Positions 54,620 through 64,000 of a stretch of 64,000 nucleotides of DNA are shown here, one piece after another (within the stretch, counting starts at the first letter, position 1; each line of letters begins with the position of its first letter). The notes under the pieces were generated by a model, which saw only the letters and a program-made list of their open reading frames with translations, was not told the DNA's origin and made no database searches. The position numbers and the translations under genes were made by a program. The stretch comes from Lepiota brunneoincarnata (taxonomy: Eukaryota; Basidiomycota; Agaricomycetes; Agaricales; Agaricaceae): assembly GCA_023014365.1 (NCBI GenBank), contig JAEBUN010000005.1, forward strand, positions 434,001-498,000. Direction: 5' to 3'.

Positions 54620-57600
54620 ATGAAAGAGAAGGGAGAGATACCCTACCGTAACTTCTTGGACTCTAGAGTCTAGACCGCAACCCACCTAAAAGTTGTCTGA
54701 GTATTACACAAATCCCTGGTGTGATCCGAGGGAATTAGCGTGAACCTCCACCATCAATCTACACAGAAGGTAAGAAAGAAAGCTCTGATACCCCTAACAC
54801 TCTTGACCAAAATCTCTTCGTCATCCGCCCCAGCTGTGTTCAGTTCTGACTGGTGGCGATGTTGATGTTTCTGTCGAAGTACAACACAGATATCTGCCGT
54901 GACAATTTCTGCAATCAGGAGGGAACCAACTTGTAGCTTTTTGTGTTGTATAGGCAGGAGCCATCAGAAGCCTTATCGCCTGCCAGTTCCTATCTGCATC
55001 ATGATCGACGTCAACGTCGCTGGTTTTTGTATGGAACTGGGATTGTTAGTCGGGTACTAGCTTGATGGCGTGTATAGAGCGAGACACGATGCTCGGCGCT
55101 CAGTTTCTTACGGCCTTTTGTCGCATCTGTGGGCCAGTGGCAGTTGGATGGGACAGGGATAGTTTTCATCGAACAAGTCATTCAGAGCACGGAGCGGAGG
55201 AGGCTGTTGTATTTTAAAGTGGCAGGCACAACCAACACACCGCTATTCGTACCTCAAACCACCGCGTGGGAGGGTTTGGTCTTTAATCGCCCTACTGGCA
55301 GTGTCGCTATGCACTGAAACATGGGACAAAAACTCACGATCATCTCTGCATCCTTGACTCTCCACTGCACCAATTTTTCGTCTTCATGAAGACTGGCTGT
55401 CCTTTACTTGTATAACTGAAGAGAGTCAGACTCTTCGACGGGTGAAACACGTCGAAGCGATAGGAACGAGACAAAACAACGCGAAACACAATGGACAAGG
55501 TGCAAGTGTGATAGATGGAACGACCGCTGGGTTTCAACACCAAGGGAAGTTGTTTAGAAAGGGAGAGAGACGAAAGACGAGAGAGAGAGAGAGATATTGG
55601 GCCATACATTGACTGGAGAACATGTCTTCTCAGTCTGTACTCTGTATACAAGTAAACTACAATTGATTGTAGGGACGCCCTCTCGGCTATGCGAAGACGT
55701 CATGATTATCTCTAGGTAGTGTAGACATTTCGGCTCTCGTTTATCTTTTCCTTATCTTACACCTCATACTTACTCTCGTTTACTCAGTTACGTAGAAATT
55801 CGCTCGTTATCTCAGCCTCGTTCCCTCATTTTTACATATTCTACTTCATTTTAGTTCCGAGACTTGTAGAAATTCGGACACGTAAAACTTATAAAAATAC
55901 GTGCCACGTAGTTACCGAATACACGTCTTTTACCCCCCTGAACTCAGCAGCAGCCTTACATGATTATATGTTTCCTACACCAAAACAGAGAGGAAAATGA
56001 GAACTACTAAGACTAGGTCATATCTGGGAGATGGAGACGGTGAAACAGGAGGAAACGAGAAGAAGTTTTCATGGCTACATTAGGGAGAAAGATAGGAAAG
56101 AGAAAAGGAAAAGATGAAAGAGATAGTGTGCGAGGCACAGAAAAGCCCTTGAACAGAGTGAGAATTTATTTCTACAATCGTGCTCAGGGAAGGAATAGAA
56201 ATGCAGAGAAAATATTCGAATACAGGAGGACGGAAATGGAATGGGAACGTTGTCGGAATGATGGTGGTCCCCTTGGCCACGAGCGCTCCGACGCTTTTGA
56301 TCCGAGGTTCGTCACTGCACGAGAGGTGACGAGTGTGGCCACTACATGAGCAGCCACTCGTCCACCTCTTCAATATCATTGGAATCAGCGTATCTCGAAA
56401 CGTCGAGAAATTGTATCGCCCAGAGAGCGAATTCTGGTGAGGGAAGGACCTTGTTTTGCACACTAGTCATTGTCACACCCTGAGACTCGCCAAAGCCGCG
56501 TCCGTTTCTCCCGGTCCTTTGACCGATCATACAATACGGCGCGTATTGTTGTTACCGAACAGACCCTTACAAGTTGTGGAGTGGTCTTGCTCATCGCTAT
56601 TTCAAATCTTGCACTGAAACCTTTCCTGATCATGAAAGGGTTGGGAGGTTTGCCCTCGCCTGGCTCAAGTTTGGGGATGCCTCTAAATTTGGAATTCGGC
56701 TCCGGTATTTCAACATCATCATTTCTAGGGTCATTTGGGAACTCAGAATTCTTGGATTGCCATCCAATATTTGTCAATTTTCTCACATGCAAATGGACAC
56801 CAGATTAAGGTCTAAACTTATTGGGGAACACTGGAAAGCTCTAGAACAGTGGAAAAAGTGTCCATATGATATGTATTTGTCACCGCAATTTGACAACGAA
56901 AGGGTTTAGCTGCTTAAAGGCCGTAGCCCAGCCTGCCGCCCCCCCCCCCCCCCCAAAAAGTCCTGCTGCACTGAAAGATACACATGTGTGAACTACGAAG
57001 GTAAGGTAACTGCTGAATCCAGTTATTCCCTCTACTGATCCCTTGGGTAGGATCGTTGTTGAATGCTGGGATTGTCTATATCAACCCGCTAAATTGCGAC
57101 CATATGTGCGTTGGCTATCTACCCGGTTGTGTCCCGTGGAAAATACTCATTCTCTCCCATTCAGACGTCGGTAGTGAGTGTTCTGGAGTTTGTAATTTAC
57201 TTATGCCTCTCAAACAATTCGCAAGTTCTGGTGTGATGTAGATTGTGCTCACAAAAGGTACCACGCGATAAGGACCGATTTGGCTAATTGTAGGGGCTGC
57301 AGTCCACAGTACGTGCCACTCTGAGTATCATATACTGAAAATAGGTGACACCCACCCGTAGGTTCTTCCAAGAGCAACGCCACTGTGAGCTTATAGTTTC
57401 TCAACAGATCCGGCAGCTCACCGACCATTTTGCTTACCCTTCTCTGCCCGGAACTCATATTTTCAGCGGTCAGAGTGACTGAGAGGTGCCCAGGGGCCGG
57501 AAAGCACATATGGTATACTGCTGCAGCTGATATGCGGGATGAGTTGTTCAAGGATGAATACAAGCTACTCCCCAGCTATAAGTAGCATCGCTCAGTTGCA

Positions 57601-58200
57601 CAATGGACCCCTGACCCTGGTTGTTTGCCTCATGAGAGAGAGATATTATCTACGTGGTAGCGACCGCCGAATAGGAGACGAGAATAAGCACGGACACTTG
57701 TAAACATGACTGTCCTGCCTCGGTCACTATATATGATTGCAGAAGCCGACGCTGGGCAGCCGGAGTTTGAGCTTGGGTGCTTGAGCACCCAAGCCAGCAT
57801 CACAATACTTCGTGCCTATCACTACCAGATCGGTTCTCGCCCACTGTGTATTTGCATCCACAGTCCTCTTGCTCCGTGGAAATCAGAGGTGCCTCTGCAC
57901 GCTCTCATTAAATTTCACTTCCCGAATTACATCTCTTATGGTATCATCTGCTGCTCCAACACAAAGCTCGCCTCCCTATGGATGAATCACCGGATTCCTT
58001 CCTCTCATGCCAATGGTTTTCTAGGATGTTTTCTGGTGCAAAAAGCGGTCGGGCATAACTCCCGGCAAGTTCTTGCAGCTCATTGATAATACCAACATAA
58101 GGTGCGGATCATTGACGCGCTTTTCTAGTCTGCTGGCCAGCCACAAGTGACTTGGATGTGGCCCTGGAGAGAGTACCAAGGCTATCTTGGCGAGGCGCCG
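54620..58200. repeat. Duplicated block, copy B
   Basis: Bases 54635-57660 match copy A in order. Bases 57700-58150 match copy C at 59295-59720 (for example CATGACTGTCCTGCCTC against CATGACTGTACTGCCTC, and CTTTTCTAGTCTGCTGGCCAG in both). A poly-C run of 16 lies at 56939-56954. A GA-rich stretch is near 55560-55595. No recognised gene; frames such as 57706-58086 (plus) show no domain. Confidence 0.8.
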
Positions 58201-58829
58201 TCATATGACCATAAGTAACCACTGGGACAACAAGAAATGTGCAAGGATTCCAGTGAGCGGTGCGGCCGCCACGTGTTTGATTAATCCCGGAGCTTTATGC
58301 TGATCATCATTTCAGATTCTTCCCTCCTGGACGGGATAAACTTTGATGGATAAGTCACATCGCCCGCAAAGCTGATTCCAACTCTGGCGCGGTTTTCTGT
58401 GCAAAAGACAACCTCCGCGATCGCATGTGCCCCGGAAAGCGGGGATGGGGTGAGGGGGTGCATTGAAGCAGAGATGCAGCCGTACGCCAATACATGTCTG
58501 GATCAGGAGAGATCTAGGAAATAACGTTGATAAAACCATGGGGACCGGAACCATCTTTTATTTCTCTTTCATGTTTTGCCATAGACCTCGCGTTTCCCCC
58601 TCATAATCAAGGAGCTTCTACATAGGTCTACTGCAATTTCAAGTTTTTGTATGGATATATGGGGTGGCCAAATCGTGACCAACTGATGGCTGTGACCCTG
58701 GTGGACAGTTCTAGGCGCCCAGAATTTGTTGAGATTCATCTTGGGCGTTTTTGACCCCTGGAAACTGAAAAATATCAACCCGAGGCCACACAAATCATTC
58801 CGGGTGATGCCGAGATTTTTTAAAGAGAT
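58201..58829. other. Sequence between copies B and C, no gene seen
   Basis: A frame at 58281-58490 (minus) and others are short and featureless. Confidence 0.35.
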
Positions 58830-59720
58830 CTTACAAGTTGCGGAGTGATCTCGCTCACCACCTACTTCAAATCTTGCACTGAAAATTTCCTGGTTGTGGG
58901 AGGGTCGGGAGATTTGCCTGGCGTCACCTGGCTTAAGTTTGGAGATGCTTATAAATTTGAGATTCGACTTCGGCACCCCAACATCGTCATTTCTGGGATC
59001 ATTTAGGACCCCAGATTTCTCAGATTGCCTGCAGGTAACCACCCGATATTTTTCGTTTCCCCACATGTAAACAGACACCTCAGCCGAGGCTCAAGACCTT
59101 AAATCCATTGGGAAACAATCATTACCGGAAATCCCACAAGAACGTTGAGCCGCTTACTGGGGGGATAAGAGACCAAGGAAAATCACATGCGTTATTGTGG
59201 CAATTCGTGCAATGAATAGTACGTGTCACTCTGAATATGATATGTTGTAATAGATATCATGTCAAAGAAGTGCGAATCCTGGTGTAACTCAGGTCACACA
59301 TGACTGTACTGCCTCAGCCACTACATACCTTTGGAGGAGCCGGCGCTGTGCAGCTCGGGCTTGAACTTGAGCACTCACCACCTATCACTACTGGGCTACT
59401 ACTAGACCTGGTTCTCGCCCATCGTGTACTTGTATCTAGTCATCTCACTCTGCGATGATCAGAAGTGCCTCTGCATGTTCTCATTAAATTCCACTTCCCA
59501 AATTACGATGCCACCTGCTGCCCCAACGCAAAGCCCGCCTCCTTATGCATGAACTACCAGATTCCCCTCACACCCAACAGTGTTCTAGGATGTTTTCCGG
59601 TGAAAAAGGCAGTGGACCATAACTCCCAGAAAGTCCTTCTACGACTCATTGATACGCTTTTCTAGTCTGCTGGCCAGCTACAAGTGGACTTGGATGTGGC
59701 CATGGAGAGAATAGCAAGGG
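58830..59720. repeat. Duplicated block, copy C (deletion derivative)
   Basis: Bases 58830-59100 correspond to 56563-56820 of copy B and 51190-51420 of copy A. Bases 59190-59290 partly match 57300-57350. Bases 59295-59720 match 57700-58150. The middle of the unit, including the 83-bp block, is missing. Confidence 0.75.
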
Positions 59721-59811
59721 GCCCGTCCTTGCGATCAGTATTCAGATTTTAATTAGGTGCCAGTGGCGAATTTTTGCGGAACGTAGCAATAAATTAGTAA
59801 GAAAACGATAA

Positions 59812-61902
59812 TCACACCAACATCTTACTCATATACGGTCCAGTCCAATTCATACCCCAACCTCCTGTAATAATCTCTCGTCCCCACCCCTGAAATAACC
59901 GCAATCTTCCCACTCCCATGTTCCTCCCTCGCAATCCTCTCCGCCTCCTCCATCAGCAGCGTTCCAAAGCCCTGATGTTGGAATTTTGTCGGATCTCGTC
60001 CATGCACAGGCACAGCCGTCCCATACACATGTAGCTCACGCACAATACTACTACGCTCCTTTACGAGTTCAGGCCGGAATGTACCCTCTTCAGAACATTT
60101 ACGCAATCGTAGTAGTCCGATGAGGATATCCTTTTCTGGGTCTTCGTATGAGAGAAAAGTTTCCCAACCGCCGTTGGCGGTGTAGTCTCGTCGGATGAGT
60201 TCAACGGATTCAGGGCGCACTTTGTGGTGTATTTCGTGAATCTACGAATAAGCTTGAGTTTGGAAGGGAGAACATTGGAAGGAAAGGGATTGTTTACTCA
60301 CACCGACTTCGCGGAACCGGACATCTCGACACACGGCACCAAAGTCTTTCATCCTATTCAACGCCAGTTCTCGTAGGTTACCCGAGTTGTCGCAACCACT
60401 TGTTACCAGCGGCAAAGGTATGTCTCTAACAACTTCGTCAGCCCATCTTTAACGCACGAAAATGATCAAACACGCACCTCTGCACACGATAGACCCTCGT
60501 CCACGGCGGCACGAGCGCCAATATCCTTGCAACAACATCGACAAGCACATTCGGGGTATAGTTCTTATACCTCCCCGTCCGCCATAGCTCATACAGCCCT
60601 GTCCCCCTTATAACAAGCGTGGGATATATCTTGAGTCCATCACTCCGAAACGCGGGGTTCTCAAAATACTCCTTGAACTGCTCCAAATCACGTTCGACAC
60701 CGACATTGGGCAGGTCAGGCATCATGTGTGCTACGACTTTGAAGCCGGCATCTTTGGCGAGGTGGAAGGATTCTGAAACAGGCGCGGACGGTGTGCCCTC
60801 TGTTTGTGTCTCGAGCAACGTCTTCGTATACGGATTGAACGCCGATTTCGAGGCGCGTGCAGCCGTATCGGAGCATTTGACTGATGATGCGGGATGAGTT
60901 GGGAGAGGGAATGAGGAGAGGTGGGGGGCACCTTAGGTGGGGTCGGAGACAGTAGTCTGGTCGTGTCTCGATTGTGATACCGATGGCTTTTGACTTACTC
61001 TGCTCTGAGAATCTACGGAGGTGTTACTAATCGCTGGCGTACGAATAAAAAAAACACACCTGACAGCATCGTCGACATCCAACCCCGTATACCCAGACAA
61101 CGCATTGTGCAACTGTGCAATAAATTTGTTCCGGTAGTCCTCTGCCATACTCATAAACGTTCCACCCATGACAATAAACTCCACCTAACTCCCTCAATCA
61201 GCATGGATATATATTACTAGGAGGAGAGCGAGAACGAAGACCTTGTCGACATTATGCCCCAAGCTCTTCAACTGTTCCACTCTTCCCCTCGTCTGCTCAT
61301 ATGGATCATATCGTGCGCGAATAGCACGCATACTGGTCGGTTCGTACCCTGTATAACTCTGCGTGCTGTAATCGAAATCCGAATCAGGCCCTCCAGGGCA
61401 ATACCTGCTCATCCCGTATAACTCATGAGCGCCAAGTACTAAAAAAGTACCCACACGCAAATATTCCCCGTCATAGCGATATGCGGACACCGATGAGGTT
61501 TACACATAACCGCCACCACTGCAATCTTACACACAATCAACATCCAAAAGAAGAAAAAGAGAGAGAGAGAGAGAGAGAGGAAAAGAGGCACTCACACCAC
61601 TAGCGGTCCTAATCGGCCTCGCTCTCAACTTGGGTAACAACGCCTTCTTATACTCATCTGGTATAGCACTGATAATATCAACGAGACGGGGTACGCCGCC
61701 AAAGGCGTATTTTTTGGAAATGCGAGCACGGATTTCGTTGAGTGAGACGGAGGTGTTGGAGTCGTGTGCTTTGATGAGCTCTGCTGCGATGCCCGAGGTG
61801 ACGCGGAGGAGCTGTTCGGCATGAGATGGGCCTGGATTAGAAAGTGAAAGAATGAGTGTGAGTGTGAAGAGGGGAGATGAGATTACCTTGTGGTTTAGTC
61901 AT
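59812..61902 (-). CDS. ELP3: ELP3, Elongator catalytic subunit, 9 exons, about 548 aa
   Basis: Exons: 61902-61887, 61831-61596, 61525-61455, 61404-61242, 61184-61060, 61012-60932, 60880-60478, 60425-60302, 60241-59812. ELP3 modifies wobble uridines of tRNA with a radical-SAM domain and an acetyl-CoA-binding GNAT domain. The Fe-S cysteines are 92, 97, 107 and 110 ([19 protein letters not shown]), followed by [30 protein letters not shown] and the C-terminal [20 protein letters not shown] and [17 protein letters not shown]. Length matches the family. Two single extra bases break the frame: near 60780 (exon 7, where 403 nt should be 402) and at about 59842, after which GPYMSKMLV and a TGA at 59812 follow as expected. 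Without the second correction the frame ends at 59825. The second intron contains a (GA)n run. Confidence 0.93.
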
Positions 61903-61964
61903 GGTGGGAGAGCGATAACAGACAGATCTCGACTTTCCAAATCGAGACTTTGTTCTTTTCCACC
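61903..61964. promoter_or_regulatory. 62-bp shared start region of ELP3 and HYPK
   Basis: The two ATG codons face away from each other with only 62 bp between them. No TATA box is visible, as usual for housekeeping bidirectional promoters; 5' leaders must be very short or start inside the other gene. Confidence 0.6.
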
Positions 61965-62358
61965 ATGTCGAGAAGCAACGGCCGACTAGAACCAGAGGTC
62001 ATCATGAATGTATGGTCTCCTTTTTTTTCACCATTACACTTTCTCTCACTCGCTCTCTAGTTCGTCGATGGCTTCTCGTACGTCAAGGCACGCATGGAAG
62101 ATGCCTTCAAGCCAGGCGGCGTCCTTGACAAACCTCCCGCCAAAACACCCCGCGACCCTATGCTAGCAGCACTCAAGCGGGAAGACATCGATCTTATTGT
62201 GCTTTGCTTCGCCGTGCTGTTGTCCAAGCAACTCATTGTCTTTGCAGGTCCATGAATTCGAGACTACGCGGTCCCAGGCAGAAAAGGCGCTGCTCAAAAA
62301 TGGTGGTGATCTGGAAATGACAATTCAGGCGCTCATCGCTCCCACTTGTTCATCATAA
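61965..62358 (+). CDS. HYPK-like protein with UBA domain, 97 aa, three exons
   Basis: Exons 61965-62009, 62061-62198 and 62248-62358 are all phase 0 and end in TAA. HYPK binds the ribosome-associated N-terminal acetyltransferase NatA and regulates it. The C-terminal half is a UBA fold with the family pattern (KREDIDLIVHEFETTRSQAE, KALLKNGGDLEMTIQALI). The N-terminal half holds a Phe-Val-Asp start and a helix (FSYVKARMEDAF). Length matches the family. It is divergent from ELP3 and convergent with MRP51, with only 31 bp to the latter's stop codon. Confidence 0.85.
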
Positions 62359-62389
62359 GCAACTTGGTTACTAGGAATACGATTAAATA

Positions 62390-63998
62390 TTATAAATCTT
62401 CATCCCTCACTCTCTGCACACCGCGACCAGACGCCACAATATTTGTAAGACTCTTCAAAACCCTATCAGTCGAGGGTCCCCCACCCGAACTCTCGCCTGC
62501 GATCACACCTCTCGGTCTCAACGCCTTCCTCGCAATATTCTCCGCATTCTTCTTCTGCATCTTCCCAAAATGACTCAAAGCTGGCGAGGCAGAGCCAGTA
62601 ATATTCCTCTGCGGCAATAAATACCGACTCTGCTTGTTTGGCGTCGACGTTATGTATTCGTACGATCCCGGTCGATACGGGTTCGTCAAGTTACGCTGCG
62701 ACCAAGGCAAATCCGTGATACACTCGCCCAACATTGCAACGTTTCTCATCATCTCCTTCGAATTCATCCGTGCGGCCGCGCGCGACACCACATTGGGCGG
62801 CGAACGAACCTTTAGTGCAATCATCCGCAAGCTGGCGCTGCTGTTCTCCAAACTATCACCACTTGTTGTGGCTGTTTTTGGGGTAAGAGGATGCTCCCGC
62901 TCGGGGCTGTACAATGGCAACTTGGCACCAGCATTAGAGTGTCGTAACAGCGCAGTGATTCCACCCGTCAGCGCAACATAGTCATGCTGAGGCTTGTCGT
63001 TGAAGTATGCACCAAATCGGGGTACGTTCTGCAGCACGAGACCGGGTTGGGGTAGTGTGCTTAGGGTGCTCTCAAGAATAGACGGGTGACTGTAGAGTAA
63101 CCCGCCATTTTGGTGTGGCTGTTTCTCGATTCGCGTTGAATCGGGAGGGGAATAATCTTTTGCGACATAGTTCACTAAGGAATCGTCGGTGGAGTTTGTG
63201 ATGCGCGTTTTGCGAGGCGATGAACAGCGAAAAATCGTCCTCTTGGGCTTCGGGCATGTCACGGACATCTCCAACGGAGGGGTTGTGGTCTGTTTCGCCT
63301 GCAGCTTTGGCTTCAACCGCGAGCTGAGCTTGGATTTCCCGATGGCGTTGGGACCAAAGGTGTTGGCGTTGTTGCTCGGCAACGTAGGCTTGGAACTGAG
63401 GGCGTAGCTGGCGGAGTTTGATGAGGTAGCGTTGGAATTGTTTAGGAGACATAGCTGCGATGTTGGGTTGGGCGTGGTGGCCGCCACGACTAACGCCATT
63501 GGCGGGTGGCCGTCTGGAACCATAGCCACCAGGGCCCTGCTTCCCATAGCTATCGAGGTTGGTCTCTGGAACCTCGGGTCCGGGTGATTGCTCTGGACGT
63601 CCTGCTTCGGAATATGTGTGTTCGCAGAATTCGGAATCGATCAGCCACTGCGTCTTGGCTTCTCCCAGGCCCCTTTCCCAGGTGGATGCGGAGGCGGAGG
63701 GAACATGGCGGGGAAAAACGTTCATTTCCTCGACGCACTTGACAAACTTGACCTGTTGGCCAGCGTTGTTCCATTCGGTAAAGTGGGCATGATGTTCAAA
63801 TGCGGAGAGAGAGATGTAGCTGTCCTTGTAAGGCATGGGTACAGGGCGCTTGAGGCCATAGTTACCTCTGCGCGCATAGGCTGGAGGTGCGGTGTATGTC
63901 TGTGCGATGGCGGGGTCGAAGGAGGCGAAGCGTGAGCGACGGAGGAGTTCAGTGAACGCGGAGGCTGGTGTCTGCCTCGTCGCTTTTGCTGCTGCCAT
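62390..63998 (-). CDS. MRP51: Mitochondrial small-subunit ribosomal protein MRP51/bS1m, 535 aa
   Basis: The intronless frame from the ATG at 63998 has 1609 bases, one more than a multiple of three. The N terminus carries the family hallmark LLRRSRFASFDPAIAQTYTA and RRGNYGLKRPVP, then FTEWNNAGQQVKFVKCVEEM and TWERGLGEAKTQWLIDSEF. The later frame resumes with STRIEKQPHQNGGLLYSHPS and DYVALTGGITALLRH, also typical. The join needs one base removed in the TTTT run at 63209-63212 (plus strand), after which the protein reads through to TAG at 62390. MRP51 is part of the mitochondrial 37S/28S subunit and needed for translation there. The gene start is two bases from the window edge, so its promoter is not seen. 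Confidence 0.85.
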
Positions 63999-64000
63999 TG

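Noticed and set aside
49070..59720. Antisense frames at 50773-51339, 56463-56792 and 58569-59078 as a conserved protein family
   Set aside because: They share residues only where the DNA is nearly identical, and their frames diverge between copies; they follow the repeat, not coding constraint.
59812..63998. Programmed +1 translational frameshifting in ELP3, esterase, GT2 and MRP51
   Set aside because: No shared slippery sequence or stop-codon context; sites differ and orthologues need no frameshift.

Overview
The window reads as a basidiomycete fungus, most likely an Agaricomycete. Genes have many short introns (about 40-100 bp), and the recognisable families are fungal: a KRE6-type GH16 protein, a CE5 esterase with a fungal cellulose-binding module, mitochondrial MRP51 and COA1, ELP3, HYPK, an Agaricomycete-style F-box protein, and Ty3/chromovirus and Tc1 transposons. 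No species can be named from this sequence. Exon coordinates below were worked out by hand from splice sites and reading-frame phase.

Left third (1-19.3 kb): a nest of transposons. An old Ty3 chromovirus (1-2414 and 10663-11345) was split, inside its chromodomain, by a younger and almost complete Ty3 chromovirus (2415-10662; two 698-bp LTRs; GCGAC target duplication). To its right, 11.3-19.25 kb is strikingly CpG-poor. It holds a decayed gene-like unit, a 1602-bp Tc1 element whose transposase has one nonsense codon, and diverged LTRs inserted into one another. Three insertion junctions outside the Tc1 can be resolved to the base by their target duplications.

Middle (19.3-44.5 kb): host genes. 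A P-loop NTPase/nuclease protein of the Crinkler-RHS kind (minus strand, 8 exons) carries an exact duplication of an exon pair. Next come a WW-like/multi-membrane-segment protein (minus), COA1 (plus), a KRE6/SKN1-type GH16 protein with a 7-nt microexon (minus), and, head to head with it, an 18-exon membrane GT2 glycosyltransferase (plus). A single-exon F-box protein follows (42065-44518).

Right third (44.5-64 kb): a small putative mitochondrial protein, a long gene-poor stretch with a dispersed three-copy duplication (A 49.1-52.3, B 54.6-58.2, C 58.8-59.7 kb) that brackets a secreted CE5-CBM1 esterase, then a compact housekeeping cluster. In that cluster ELP3 (minus) and HYPK (plus) start only 62 bp apart, and HYPK and MRP51 (minus) end 31 bp apart.

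Seven single-base frameshifts can be placed in otherwise well-conserved host genes (GT2 1, CE5 3, ELP3 2, MRP51 1). All seven are +1 insertions. This points to residual insertion errors in a long-read assembly rather than to pseudogenes, and anyone using these gene models should know it.
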